Shown here in pieces: positions 35,317-48,100 of a stretch of DNA of 64,000 bases. The stretch is taken from positions 72,353,501 to 72,417,500 of the forward strand of contig CP142451.1 in NCBI GenBank assembly GCA_038049695.1. The letters run 5' to 3'. The stretch is from Cinnamomum chago (Eukaryota; Streptophyta; Magnoliopsida; Laurales; Lauraceae). The notes under the pieces are model-generated. The model did not search any database and was not told where the DNA came from. It saw only the letters and a program-made list of their open reading frames with translations. The translations under genes and the position numbers were made by a program. How positions within the stretch are numbered: position 1 is the first letter of the stretch; each line of letters opens with the position of its first letter.

Positions 35317-35559
35317 GACGGCAAGGAGACATGCATTGTAGCTGATGCTTTGGACTACAGGGGCTTTCCTGCTGACAAGTCTACAACTAGGGGGGTGGAT
35401 TTGTGCAGCTCAGATTCTAGGTTTGTGTCTCTTTTCCATGTTTAATGTTGATTTAGTCCTAATAAAATAATCTCCTCTTAACCCACCACGACTAACAAGA
35501 CAATTGCTCGGGCAGCATTGCTTTCTTGGACTGACTTGGGTGACCTATCAAGTACTTAG

Positions 35560-38031
35560 AAAGGGTATTTTTTCTGGTTTTATATGTCGATGACATCCTA
35601 CTCCTTGGGAAAGATGTGGGAACGTTGTCAACAGTGAAAGTTTGGTTGACAAAGACTTTTGATATGAAGGACTTGGGAGAAGTCAGCCACATCCTAGGGA
35701 TCAAACTACATTGAGACTGAAAAAATAGGATGATAGGCTTATCCCAATATGCATATATAGATGAGGTGCTGGTACGGTTAGCTATGCTTAGTACTAGGCC
35801 GGATATTTATCACGCAGTGGGCCGAGTCAGCAAATATCAGTCTAACCCAGGACCTGAACATTGGACTGCTGTAAAGTGTATTCTCAAATACTTGAGAAGG
35901 ATTAGGGATTACATGTTAATTTATGGCAGTGATGAGCTGATTCCAGTCGGATACACAGATTCTGACTTCATGTCAGATAAGGATTCCAAGAAATCAACTT
36001 CTGGGTATGTGTTTATGCTATAGCTGCTTGAGAAGCAACTAAAGAAGCATATTGGTTCAAAAGATTTCTTATGGAACTTGGAGTGGTACTTTTGGCAGGA
36101 CAACCGCTCACAGTTTACTATGATAACAATAGGGCAGTCGATAAGTCCAAGGAACCCTGGAACCAAAAGCATGTACAGAGGTAGTAACACATGGTCAGAG
36201 AGATTGTGCAGAGAGGTGATACTGCTATCACCTAGATAGACTCTGCAGACAATCTGGGAGATCCCTTTACTGAGCCTTTGACTACCAAAGTCTTTGAGCA
36301 GCATGTAGACAGGATGGACATGAGATGCAACCTTGACCGGCATTGAGCCCAAGTGGGAGATTGTTAGATTGCATGGTCTCAATCCATTAGTTGATGTAAT
36401 AAATTGATTAATTTCTTTATTCATCAATAAAATCATGCTTTCCTTTCATGACATGAATGGTGTTTATTACTTAATGCACATGACCAATACATATGACATA
36501 ATGGTTCATGAGATGAACCGGGTCCCATTAGCATATTGGATGTGATATATGTATATGGATGAGATCCACATACGGGAAACATGTGTCAAATCTTATACTT
36601 AAAATATCTTCACAACCAGTGATGAGACTGGACATCTCATCTGATAAGGTTTCAACACTTTGATCACTATGAGATAGTGTGATTTGTTTCGATCATCAGA
36701 ATGAAAGATTCCGGATCACGGTGCTGGTACATTGGATGTATCGAAGGACCATGAGAAGCACCTTATGAAACACTGTCTTGATTTTAAAGTCTGCTCTCAT
36801 AATTCCCTAGCAACAGGCTCTCAATCCTGAGACATTGATGAACTCAAGTTTCTATCTATTCATTTGCTTTGAATCACCAATGAGTGATGCCAACTGTAGG
36901 TCAACACCTTGGTGTCTTGGGTACGTGGTAGTAGGACTGTGGGAACAACCAATAGTCAAAATGAAATCTATCTATATTATCCCCTTGTGCCAATTAATGG
37001 ATTTATCATTAGTAAGTGCGCACCCTTCTCGATTAAGAGTTAATTGGATGGTATTGATGATCACTGTGATTAATTTGGGCTCAAGGATAATAAGATGTGG
37101 ATCTAAGATTGGATGTGACAGATTTATTCCAATTGATCCATGGATAATAATGGAGGGGCCTACTTGTGGTAATTGGGAAGTTTAGGGTCTTCATTGTAAT
37201 TTATTTCTAAGACTGGAGTGCAATTGCATTTATATAATGATATTATTTGCAATTAACTTTGGGCCCGGACTGCACATGAGATGTGGGGTCACTGTGTCCC
37301 AGTTGGAGCAAGCTTTCTAAGGAATCCGTAGTGGTCCCCACGCTAGCCCAAGTTATTAGAAAGATTCTATTTTTACTTGAACTCTAAAAGGAAGGAATTA
37401 GAAAGTTACTATTTCTATTTGAAGTGAGACTTCTAATAGTGGTAATAGTAAGTTACTATTGTGTGGAAGTGTAACTTCTAATGCAATTAGTAAGAGAATC
37501 TTAAGAGGAGACCTAAAAGCTATAAATAGAGGAGTCTATAGGGCTGGACGTCCCATGCATATCAGCACCTAGGACTCACGCCCAAAACCTCTTTGTGCAA
37601 GTTGTTGCACAATTCTTCTTCTCATCTTTCTCTTCTAGTTCCCGTCTAGATCCTTGGAGTTTCTAGTAGGATTTTCTCTTGGAGACCCCACACATCTTTT
37701 TGAGAAAAAAAGATCTGATAGAGGGTCATAGCGTGGAAGACAATAAGGTCTTGGAAATCTCTAATTGCTTCAAGAAGAGTTTTTGATCAAGTCGATTGTC
37801 TTCTCCTCCATTAGAGCACTACTAGGCTGCAAAGGTATAATCTACTTCTCTACTTGTTGTAGATAATTTTGTTGCAATGTAGTTGCTGATAGGTTATATT
37901 GCTGTACATGATTGATGAGAATGAGGGATTGCATCCTGGATTGGGTTATAACCTTCTGGATAGTTGATCCCTGAGTCAAGTGAGTCAAAAAGTTTTGAAA
38001 ACATATTCACGAGGGTCACCTATTTCCAACA
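35560..38031 (+). mobile_element. Copia remnant J in the NPF intron
   Basis: An RT/RNase H remnant with its 3' LTR lies in the NPF intron. The coding piece (about 35575-36345) reads LYVDDILLLGKDVGTL, MKDLGEVSHILGIKL, IDEVLVR, TRPDIYHAVGRVSKYQSN and STSGYVFML. Against the family it lacks the region between IDEVLVR and LSTRPDI and the GAVSW/MEAEY region of RNase H, and has several stops. The polypurine tract AAGTGGGAGAT precedes the LTR. The 5' half and left LTR are absent. The left boundary is approximate. Confidence 0.8.
36362..38031 (+). repeat. 3' LTR of Copia remnant J
   Basis: About 1670 bp from TGTTAGATTGCATGG to TATTTCCAACA. A TATA box TATAAATA is at 37521-37528. The right end is inferred from the terminal CA only. 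Confidence 0.7.
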
Positions 38032-38958
38032 AGAATAACTCAAATAAAAAACAAAATACTATAAATTCACCAAAATTTGTATTATCTGTAAATTTCCTTA
38101 TTTTCTGTAAATTTCCTTTTTTCCTTTTTAGATAATCTTGAGTATTAATCAATATATTGCACTGTGATTCAGCAGTATGAGTAGAATTACGGGAATTCCA
38201 TTTCACCACCAAACATGGGGAGCAAGAAATTTTCTTCTTTCCTTCTTGTAATCCCAAAATCTAGAATTTTATTTCCTTCTTTTCTTTTCAACCATATGAT
38301 GCAAGTAGGCAGTTCACATGCTTCTTGCTTGTCAGAAGATGCATGTAATGATGTAAGGATCATGAGTTTGAACTGATTAGAAAGTAGTTGCATCATGCAG
38401 AGAGAAGAAAAGAAAGTCCCTCCCATCGATTTTTGTCCCTCTTTTGCCATATTAAGGATGGAAAATCTGTAAATCAAGGGTTAGTATGCATTTTTTTCAG
38501 GAATCTTCGAAAGGTCATATAATAGAGAACATGGAGGTCAACATGAGAGTTCAGGTTCTCATATTACCTACCATTCTGGTGGGGACCAATAAAACATGCC
38601 ATCTTTTCTTGTTCATTCTTATCTTTTTGCTTACTGAAGGACAGAAATAGCCCCGAGTTCCATTTGAAAGACACATGTCTACAAAACCAGTTTCTGTAGA
38701 AAATAAAATTGAATTTCGAGAGAGAACGGATTTTCATTGTTCTATGTCTACATTTTTCACTGTTTTTATTTCCTAAGAAGAAAAGCATTTTCTCCAATTT
38801 TTGTGGAATGTAGATATGTATCCGAGGTAGATCACCACTATGTGCAGTCTTTTAGATGAGCTTAAGAAAAAAATTCACCGTGGATAATGTTTATGCAATT
38901 CTTCATTCACCCTCCCCGTTAATTTACTAATCTTTGACTCTAATTATGGTTTCTCTAG
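38032..38958 (+). other. Rest of the NPF intron
   Basis: No gene is seen. AT-rich sequence ending in the splice acceptor TTTCTCTAG at 38950-38958. Short minus-strand ORFs here show no family resemblance. Confidence 0.6.
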
Positions 38959-39148
38959 TAATCGAAGTATGTGAAAGGCTTACCACAATGCGAATAGCAG
39001 TGAACCTTGTGACTTACCTCACTGGGACAATGCATCTCCACAGTGCAGCTTCCGCAAACATTGTTACAGACTTCATGGGAACCTCATTTCTCTTGTGCTT
39101 GCTCGGTGGCTTCTTGGAAGATTCCTTCTTAGGTATGACAGTTGCCAT

Positions 39149-39830
39149 TGTGTGGGGTCACTTCGTAATTACGGATCTATGTGGGGCCATTCTCAGTTTC
39201 GGAATAGTTCCTAGTCTCGGTGTTGCCCAGCTCGGTAGAAGCACCAGTTCGGGGAGGCACGGAGCCCATCTCGGTGGCCACGTCTGCGGCTACCCACCTC
39301 GGTCTCGGTCTTGGCTTAGTCTCGGTCTCCTGTCATTCAGCCATAAATGCGACCGTAAATGCGCTGCCATGACGGTAGACGACGAACTGACAAATAGAGT
39401 GGACTCCGGACCTAGATAAGTGACACGCCTTGTCTCAATGTCACATCCACATGCATAGGGGGATGCCCGATGGGACGTTCCCTTTTTACCTACCCCCACT
39501 CAGGAGAGAAAGGTACATGCTGATGGGACTTCCATCTCTCCCTGAGGGGTCCAGACCGATGATGACTCTCACGTCTATATAATGTATGAAGGGAAACTAC
39601 ATGAGGTACGCAAAAAACCTGTCCCCCCTACTTCTTCTTCCTCGTTCTCTCTCAGTTAAAAAACTAACTCAGGCATCGGAGTGCCTTCGGCTGCCAACAG
39701 CCAGGGGCTCTGACCTTTATTTTTCCTTTCAGGTCACCGGAGGCCGGTCCCTTCCCATAATCTTCCCAATATCACCAAATCGAGAGTCTAATCCTCTTTT
39801 AACTAAGTCCGTAGTTTTTAGGCACTTACA
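39149..39830 (+). repeat. 5' LTR of element D
   Basis: 682 bp, TGTGTGGGGTCACTTCG to GGCACTTACA. TATA box TATATAAT at 39576-39583. It is preceded by GCCAT of the NPF exon. Confidence 0.92.
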
Positions 39831-39832
39831 GT

Positions 39833-39841
39833 TGGCGTCGT
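39833..39841 (+). other. Primer binding site of element D (tRNA-Asp-like)
   Basis: TGGCGTCGT lies two bases after the LTR. TGGCGCCGT would match plant tRNA-Asp, so one base is changed. Confidence 0.65.
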
Positions 39842-41667
39842 CTGTGGGGACAGGACCTTAACCAAAGCCTTTACCAAAGCCAAACCTACAAAAGCCATGC
39901 CTCCAAAAACCAGATACGGCGGCGAGGGATCGTCAAAGTCCCGAAAAGCGTCATCCTTTCCTCCGCCGGAACAACCCCTATTTCCACCGTTTTCGCAACC
40001 TCAGCCGCTCTAGTCGGTACTTCCAGAACCACCCACTGGCGTTCGCTCTTCTCTTCTTCCCCCTCCGGGACCAACGGAGGTTCCCCCGTCCTACAGGGGC
40101 TATTGGGGATTCCTCGCCAGAGAAAGTCCGGAGGGAAATTCGGTCCCGTGTACGCGGAGGGTGTCGTCCAGTCGGACTCCTCATCCTGACCTGTGACGAC
40201 ACTCCCCAAGCGTGACAACCGCCATGAGGCTCCTCACCCCCTCGATGAATAGCCACCCAGGGGCCCACAGCAGAACGTCTCCCCGTCGGATCTTCGACGA
40301 TGAGGCAAAATCCCATCACTCCCATCATCGCACTCACAATGACGATCAATCTTTTCATCAAGCCCGTGAAGAAGAAGATGACCCCATATTTGAAGAGCTC
40401 GAGGCCCAGAATCGGGTCCTCCAAGAAAAAGAGGAGTTGATTCGTCATCTCCAAGAGCAGCTCAAGGCGAATGAAAAGAGGACTCGTATTCCACCTCCCA
40501 GACGACAACAGAACCGTCCGGGCAGCCGAGACTTGAGGCAGGTCCTCAACGACAGAAGAAGAAATCGTTGCGAAGAAGAAGGCTCGAGCAGCAACCACCT
40601 ACCTAGCAACCTCGGGGGATCGCGTCGCGAGCCAGAATCCCCGAGGCCAGAGAACATGACGGGCCTGAGGGAACTGCTCGACCACTACGTCAAACAAGAG
40701 GTCCAGGCTCGGATGGCCAAGATCGGTTTCACCCGAGACCAAACAGAGGCCTGTGATGCAGAAGACCAGGGCATGTCCCCCTTCTCCCAGGAAATAAAAG
40801 ACTTCTCTCTTCCCAAGAGATTCAGCGTCCCGAGGTTCGTCCTCTATGACGGGACCTTGGACCCAGAAGCGCACCTGCGGCATTTCACTCAGCGGATGTC
40901 GGTCTGAGGGGATGTCGGCCACCTGAATTGCAGGGTCTTCTCCTCAAGCCTAGGCGACTCCCACTCCGATGGTTCTGCGCGATCCCTGCTGGGTCGGTCA
41001 CGAACTGGCAGTAGCTCCGAAGCTCCTTTATCGAGAATTTCCAGGCCCACCGTGTCATCCCGAAGACAGGCAACCTCATGGCAATCCAGATTAAAGACGG
41101 TGAAAGTATCACTGCATTCGCCAGAAGATTCTGGACGATATATAGCCAGATCACGGACACCAACGATGACGTCGCCATCATGTGCTTCCGGCAGGCCTTA
41201 CTCCCAGGTAATGAGCTCCGAAAAGACCTGGTCCGGACTCCCGTGACCACGATGAAGGCGCTGATGGCGAGGGTGAATCAATACATTGAGTAGGAAGAGG
41301 ACGAATCACGTGGCAAGGAGCGGTTCGGACTCCCACAAAAGGGCCAAACCTCCAGAGGAGAAGGGATGTTCTCCAAACAAAGGCCAGATAAGAAGAGAGC
41401 CACCACCAGTTCGGCGTCCTTCTCAACCTCCATCTCGGGTAGCAGCAAGAGACCGAAGTTCAAGCCTACAAGGCCGGCCGGAGATCCTTACAGGGCCGTT
41501 AATGTTGTCTTCAAGGAACCCATCTACAGACTCCTCGACAAAATCAAGGCAAAACCTTATTTCCAGTGGCCGCAACCGATGAGGGGCGACCCATCTACCC
41601 GAGATCGGAGCAAGAACTGCTCTTACCACAAGCAGCACGGGCACATGACCAAAGACTGCATGGCTCT

Positions 41668-44418
41668 TGTCGCGACCCCGGAACGGAGACCCGGGCCCGC
41701 GACGTTGTTGTTGTTGTGTACATTGGAGATATACTTTCCCACAGGTTCCCGCGGTGAGGATTCCCAAAGACACGCGGAATCTGACTCACACGATCAAGTT
41801 TGCAGAAGCATGTAGCAAAACACATCAAGATAAGCACCAATAAATCTTTAAGTGCTATAACAATTAATAACAAGACATAGTATCAAAGAAAGAAACTAAC
41901 ATGGCATTCCCAACATAGTTCAAGTTATAAGACTAACACGAAAGTAAGTTAAGTTTTTTGTTACAACCCATAAGAGGCCAACAGAGGCCAATACACTTCT
42001 CAAATAATCAAAGGAAACCCCAAAACAAAATGATGACGAGACTCAAGAACCCGCCCGACGTCTAGATGACACGTCGGGCTGCCACTCTCTCACAGGGGTT
42101 GGCTCACAAGCCTCCTCCTGACGCTCCTCCTCAAAGGCAACGTGTCCTGCACCTGGGCACCAACAAACAAGGGTCAAACACAACGGTTTGGCAGGTAATC
42201 AATTTAGGCATGAGTACAAAATAGAAAAGGTTTAAGAAATCATATAAAGTCCTTTTATTGAACTATAAGCAATTACAAGACTAGGGTGCATTTAAAAATA
42301 CGAGCAAAGATAACATGCATACTTATAATATCATGAATAGTTATGCTCCACAAGAGCCCATCCTTTCTCTATCATTTATATACTGAAAAGAGCAAGCACG
42401 CACGACAAGCACGATATACATAATATAATCACGACACGATTTCCCATAAATACGGGAATTTCGGCCGCGGAACCGGACACGTACGATGTGTAATAAATAC
42501 ACGACCAGTCTGCAGACAATCCACATGTTTAAGGACCCCCAAACAGTGGATCAAACTGAAAGGGCAGTCCAAGCTCAGTGGTGTTTACTTAATTCATGAA
42601 TGCACAAAACACGCGAAACACTATCAAACATGTCGAGATAAAAAGGGGGAAATCACTTATCAAAAACACGATGAACACGACTAGCAAAGGCATAATTAAT
42701 ATGCATAACACGCTTAGGAAGTGATCCTCTTTTTCTTGAAACAATTCTTCAAAACAAGCTTATACTTGAAATCCAAAACTAGTACACGATGGTACTTATC
42801 GTACCAAAACAGAATTCAATTACGAAATCTGACAAGCATGTGTTAAGGCTACTAATTGACCTTTGTGTAAGTGGGACCCCAAATGTCGGAATATACAAGA
42901 GTTGGTGTCCCCGAAGTTGGGTTGCATTTCGAAGTTCCATTTACACAATGTCAAGTCAAAACCCTTAACATAGTCTAGTTTTTCAACCTTCGAGAAAATA
43001 CAGAAATGAAATAATTATTCTTCCTGAATCTGGCAGGTTCGCTCGAGTGGACTTTATAAGGTGATGACACTTTGCTCGAGCGAGACAGTTCGCTCGAGCG
43101 GATAATAAGTGCGCTCAAACGGACAACTCTCTGTTTGCGCTCGGACCAAACAGAGGCTTGGTCGCTCGAGCGGACCCAAGGGTCGCTCGAGCGGACAAGC
43201 TTCTGCCTGTGATCGCTGAGTGCAGAAAATGCCTTTCTCTTACACATCTTTCACTACATTTTTCTCCTCCTTCTCATCCATAAATCACATACAATCCCTT
43301 GAGCCTTCATGCTCCCCAATGGTTCATTTATCACAATTTCAAGCATCCAAATCCAATGAAAACAAAATCATGAAGCTTGTAAACAAATTTATATGCACAA
43401 TTTCTAAAATAACAATGTAATCAAAATACACATGCATCATTGAACCTATAAAGATTACTTGCCTTGCCCAATGCTAACAATCCTCTCAAGCACTTCACTC
43501 AAGCTATTCCAACACTACAAGAGAACCCAAGAGAAATCCACTCAAAACTCAATCAAAATGGAAACAAAGAACCCATTTTAACAAAATGGTTTGTAAACAT
43601 GAAAAACATGATCTTTAAGAACTAAAAGGACTTAATGAAAAACATGGGTTGAAGCTCTTACCTAGAAATGGCCAAACAAGAGAGAGGGAAGGAAATGAAG
43701 AGCTTATCCCACAAGAAGTTCCAAGAAGTTTGTACCAATAGAAAGCTTGCAAGGAGATGAAGAAGATGATAACCTTAGAATTTTCTTTGGAATCTTCTAG
43801 CTAGATCATGCAAGATGAGGAAGATGGAAAAGAAAGAAGGGTTTTCAGCCCTAGGTCAAGAAATTGCAGAGATTTGGGGGAAATGAATGAAAAGAGATGG
43901 AAAGGGGGATTAAGTGATGACAATGGGCCCCAATTAACATGAACCTTGAAATGACCAAAACACGATCTTGTGGGCCTCGAATGGCTTCGACGAAGAAGGA
44001 TAAAATGATCCTCGAAATATCTAGTTTCCAAAAAGTATATTTTTGACATGGTTTTGAGATCTCGAAAATTGTGTCCAGATTTGTGCATAAAAGACAATTT
44101 TACCCTCTTTGGGCCAAAACTTGGGTTTTTGGGCTTCAAACATGAATGGGCTTAAGACGAAAGTTGTAACACATAGAAAAATCATTCAAATGAAATCAAA
44201 ATCACAATCACATGGAAACCGATACGATCTTCCCAAGCTTACACGGGCACTCAGGCCTTCATGAGTGTGTCAGACTAATACTAAACGTTCTCAAAATTCC
44301 CAAAGCTATGTCCAAGACTAAAACTAATTACTTCTAACCCAACGACAACTAAACCCACTTAGGACTAAACACATACTAATCGCACACTAATCGACTTGGT
44401 CTGGGTCGGGGTCTAACA
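41668..44418 (-). repeat. Solo LTR G' (same family as G) inside D gag
   Basis: 2751 bp. On the minus strand it starts CTGTTAGACCCCGACC-like and ends GGGGTCGCGACA. It is flanked by GCTCT (41663-41667 and 44419-44423), and the gag frame reads on across the duplication (CMAL / LKSHLEK). It aligns with G over its length, except for the palindrome cluster and indels. Confidence 0.9.
43034..43194 (-). repeat. CGCTCGAGCG palindrome cluster in solo LTR G'
   Basis: Copies of CGCTCGAGCGGAC or variants occur near 43040, 43074, 43091, 43111, 43163 and 43183. They sit at the position where G has GTCGAC/CAGCTG units, next to the shared flank AAAACTAG(G/A)ATATGTTA on the minus strand. Confidence 0.85.
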
Positions 44419-45143
44419 GCTCTGAAGTCTCATCTCGAGAAGCTCGTCAGGGATGGGCACCTTTGAGAGTACATCAAGGAGGGGGAGAGGATCAACCAGA
44501 CTCAGCAGCGCACCTTACCCAGTGATGACCAGGACAGCGACGAGCCGGCGGGTATCATCAACGTCATTCACCTGGCCCCCACTACCAATGGGGGAAGTAC
44601 CCAAGCTCGGTCAGAGGCCATGAGGGCTGCCCATGGCAAACAAGTGATGTCGGCCGAACTAGAGCCTGCACCAAAGAAAGCTAGGAAGGAAAAGCCCAAG
44701 ATCTGGTTCTCGGACGAGGACCTAGGAGGGGTCCAGCTCCCCCACAATGACGCACTCACCCTCACCTTGCGGCTGAATAATTACACCGTGAAGCGCATTC
44801 TCATAGATCCGGGGAGTTCGTCCGAGATCCTCTACTTCAGCTGTTTCAAGCAGCTCGGCCTGACAGAGTCCGACCTGCAGGAAGCCCGCGTCCCCTTAGT
44901 AGGCTTCAGCGCCAAGCCAGTGTACCCCAAAGGGAGGATCTCGCTTGAAGTCCGAATAGGGGGCGCCACGAAGATGACCGACTTTATGGTTGTGGACGAA
45001 CCATCTCCTTACAATGTAATAATGGGACGAAGTTGGCTGCATACGATGGAGGCAGTACCCTCCACCCTTCACCAGAAGCTCAAGTTTCCGCTAGAGAAAG
45101 CCAGAGGGGCGATCGAGATAGTAACCGTGCGGGGAGATAACAG

Positions 45144-48100
45144 ATGGCTAGACAGTGCCTTACGACCATAATGCCGGGCGAGACGGAGCCACAACGAGTA
45201 CATATGGCCGAACTCGAGCCTGAACTCGAGGATGTCGGTCGCTCAGCAGAACAGAAGAGCGTAGAAGAACTCACCGAGGTCAGGATCAATTTCGATGACC
45301 CCGAGCGGTATTTCCTGCTGGGAAGCCAGCTCGCCGACAACGAGAGGTCCGAGCTGCTCGACTTCCTACTGCAGAATAAGGACGTCTTCGCCTGGACTCC
45401 ATATGAGATGCCCTGGGTCGACCCCGAAGTCATGTGCCACAGGCTAAACGTGGATCCCGGACATAAGCCCATAGTACAAAAGGCCCGCAGAACAAGAATC
45501 CCACAAACAGAAGCTGTCATCGAAGAAGTAGACAAGCTCCTCGAGGCCGGAGCGATCCGCGAAGTGCATTATTCAAAGTGGCTGGCCAACACTGTGGTGG
45601 TCAAAAAGAAAAGCGGCAAATGGAAGGTCTGCGTGGACTTCACTGATCTTAATAAAGCTTGCCTCAAGGACAGTTTTCCCCTCCCAAAAATCGACCAGAT
45701 GATCAACGCCACCTTGGGACATGATAGAATGAGCTTCCTCGACGCCTACCGAGGTTACCACCAGATCCCCATGCACGGGCCTGATGAGGAGAAAACCGCA
45801 TTCATAACACCTCGAGGCATCTACTGTTACAAAGTGATGCCCTTTGGGATAAAGAATGCCGGGGCAACACACCAGAGACTGGTCACAAAGATGTTTCACA
45901 CCCAACTCGGGAAAATAGTGGAGGTCTACATCGACGACATGGTGGTCAAGTCCAAGAAGTCACAGGACCATTTAGCAGACCTGCGCCAGATGTTCGCCAT
46001 CCTCAGCAAGTTTCAGCTTAAACTGAATGCCTCCAAGTGTGCGTTTGGCGTCGGGTCTGGCAAGTTCCTAGGAAGCCTGGTAACAAGGAGAGGGATCGAA
46101 GCTAATCCAGAGCAGATTTCAGTTATCCAGGCGATCCAGAGCCCGACCTCGGCAAAGCAGGTGCAGAGACTAATGGGGATGGCCGCTGCGCTCAATCGCT
46201 TCATCAGCCGAGCTTCGGACAAATGTCGCTCCTTCTTTCAGCTCCTGAAAAAAAGCTCCAAATTTCAGTGGACCCTTGAGTGTGATCAGGCGCTGGAAAA
46301 ACTCAAGGAATACCTTTCCTCGCCACCACTATTGTCCACTCCTTCACAAGGTGACCTCCTCTATCTCTACTTAGCAGTCTCGGACCACGCAGTGAGCTCG
46401 ATGCTAGTCAGAAACAACGACAAGCAGCAGCAACCCATTTACTACACAAGCAAAATCCTGCTAGACGCCGAGGCCAGGTACCTTCCACTCGAGAAACTTG
46501 CGTTGGCACTCGTCAGTGCCTCTCGCAAACTCTCCCACTATTTCCAAACACATACAGTGGTGGTCGTCTAGAGTACCTGCTCAAGTCCCTTTTTTGAAAG
46601 GCCGACTTCTCCGGGAGAATCTCCAAGTGGGTCGTCGAACTGGGGCAATTCGATATCCAATATCAACCCCGAACGGCGATCAAAGCACAAATTCTGGTAG
46701 ATTTCATCGTCGAATTCACCTCTTCTAATTCGGCACCGACCTCGCTCGATACCGAACTGGGGGGCTCCAAGGGCAATGGTGGGGCCGAGACCGAAATCGA
46801 GGAAGACCGATCCTGGGAGCAATTCCTTAAGTTAGCCTGGAAGGTCTTTGTTGACGGATCCTCCACATCCAGAAGGGTTGGCGCTAGCAAAGTTTTCCAA
46901 TCTCCAGAAGGCCTCGTCATCGAGCAAGCCCTGATCCTTGATTTTAAAGCCTCCAACAATGAAGCAGAGTACGAAGCACTGATTGCGGGTCTCGGTAGCG
47001 CGAGAATACTCGGGGCACGTCGGCTAGTAGTCTTCAGCGACTCCCAGTTGGTGACGAACCAGCTAAGCAGAGACTATCAAGCCCGAGATGAAAGGATGAC
47101 AGCCTACTTAGCCCACACGAAGCAGCTCCTCTCCCGGTTCGAGAAAGCAGAAGTCAAGCAAATCGACAGAGAGTCCAACTGCCATGCAGATGCCCTCGCC
47201 AACTTAGCCTCCGCCGTGGAAGCAGGAAAAAGGATGACGGTCGACGTGGAGACATTGAAAAAGCCAAGCATAGAGCTCCTCCCACCTCGGCAAGTCCTGT
47301 GCGTAGATCTCGGTCCGAGCTGAATGGATCCGATCACAGCATTCCTAAAAGAAGATAAACTCCCTGAAGACAGAAATGAAGCCCACAAGGTCAGAATGAA
47401 AGCAGCTCATTTTTTGCTATCCCCAAATAAGAAGCTCTATAGAAAGTCCTTCACGGGACCATATCTCCAATGCGTTCACCCGAGCAAGGTGGAAGACTTC
47501 CTTTTTGAAATTCAAGAAGGAATATGCGGAAGCCACATCGGAGGAAGATCACTGGCATATAGAGCTATCAGCCAAGGCTACTGGTGGCCCTACATGCAGA
47601 ATGATGCCCAACTCTATGCCAGGAAATGTGAAAAATATCAGAAGTTCTCCCACTCCCTGCACCAACCGGCGCAGGACTTGAGTCCTCTCTCCAGCCCATG
47701 GCCCTTCGCTCAGTGGGGGCTAGACATCGTGGGACCTCTTCACCGAACTCTAGGAAACAAAAGGTGGCTGATAATGGCCACCGATTAATTCACTAAATGG
47801 ATAGAGGCAGAGCCTTTATCCTCTATCACCGAGCAAGATACAAAGAATTTTGTATGAAAGAACATTGTCACAAGGTTCGGGATCCCCCGAGCCATGGTCT
47901 CGAACAACGGGACCCAATTCAACTCTAACTTCTTTAAAAACTTCTGCTAGGAGCTCGGTATCAAGAACCTCTATTCAACATCGGCCTACCCACAGAGCAA
48001 CGGACAGGCAGAGATCTCAAATAAGGTGGTGCTAGACGGACTCAAGAAAAGACTCGACAGAGCAAAGGGCAGATGGGTGGAAGAATTACCAAGTGTCCTT

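Larger units (their letters stand above)
35317..39148 (+). pseudogene. NPF6.3-like nitrate/peptide transporter, 5' part only, disrupted
   Basis: Two exons of a host NRT1/PTR-family (NPF) gene. The first visible exon (35317-35420) encodes DALDYRGFPADKSTT, then an extra A shifts the frame before the expected GGW and WICAAQIL. A phase-1 intron (GT at 35421, AG at 38957-38958) holds Copia remnant J. The next exon (38959-39148) reads VIEVCERLTTMRIAVNLVTY, then LTGTMHL and GTSFLLCLLGGFLEDSFLG, the first membrane segments of these proton-coupled transporters. It is cut by Tat element D after TVA, with target site GCCAT. The remaining exons are not found after D, whose right end is truncated. I assign NPF6.3-like from memory of the family. 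It cannot make a transporter. Confidence 0.82.
39897..45171 (+). pseudogene. Gag and protease of element D, split by solo LTR G'
   Basis: The first ATG is at 39897 (MPPKTRYGGEG). A TAG follows near 40010, then an open stretch at 40212-40907 ending in a TGA where A has Trp. A one-base loss near 40970 and TAG at 41012-41014 follow, then MAIQIKDGESITAFARRFW with another TAG at 41291. The zinc-finger-like CSYHKQHGHMTKDC precedes the G' insertion at 41668. Gag resumes at 44424 with KSHLEKL. Protease at 44620-45171 shows IDPGSSSEIL and NVIMGRSWLHTME. It has diverged from copy A mainly by point changes. Confidence 0.85.
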
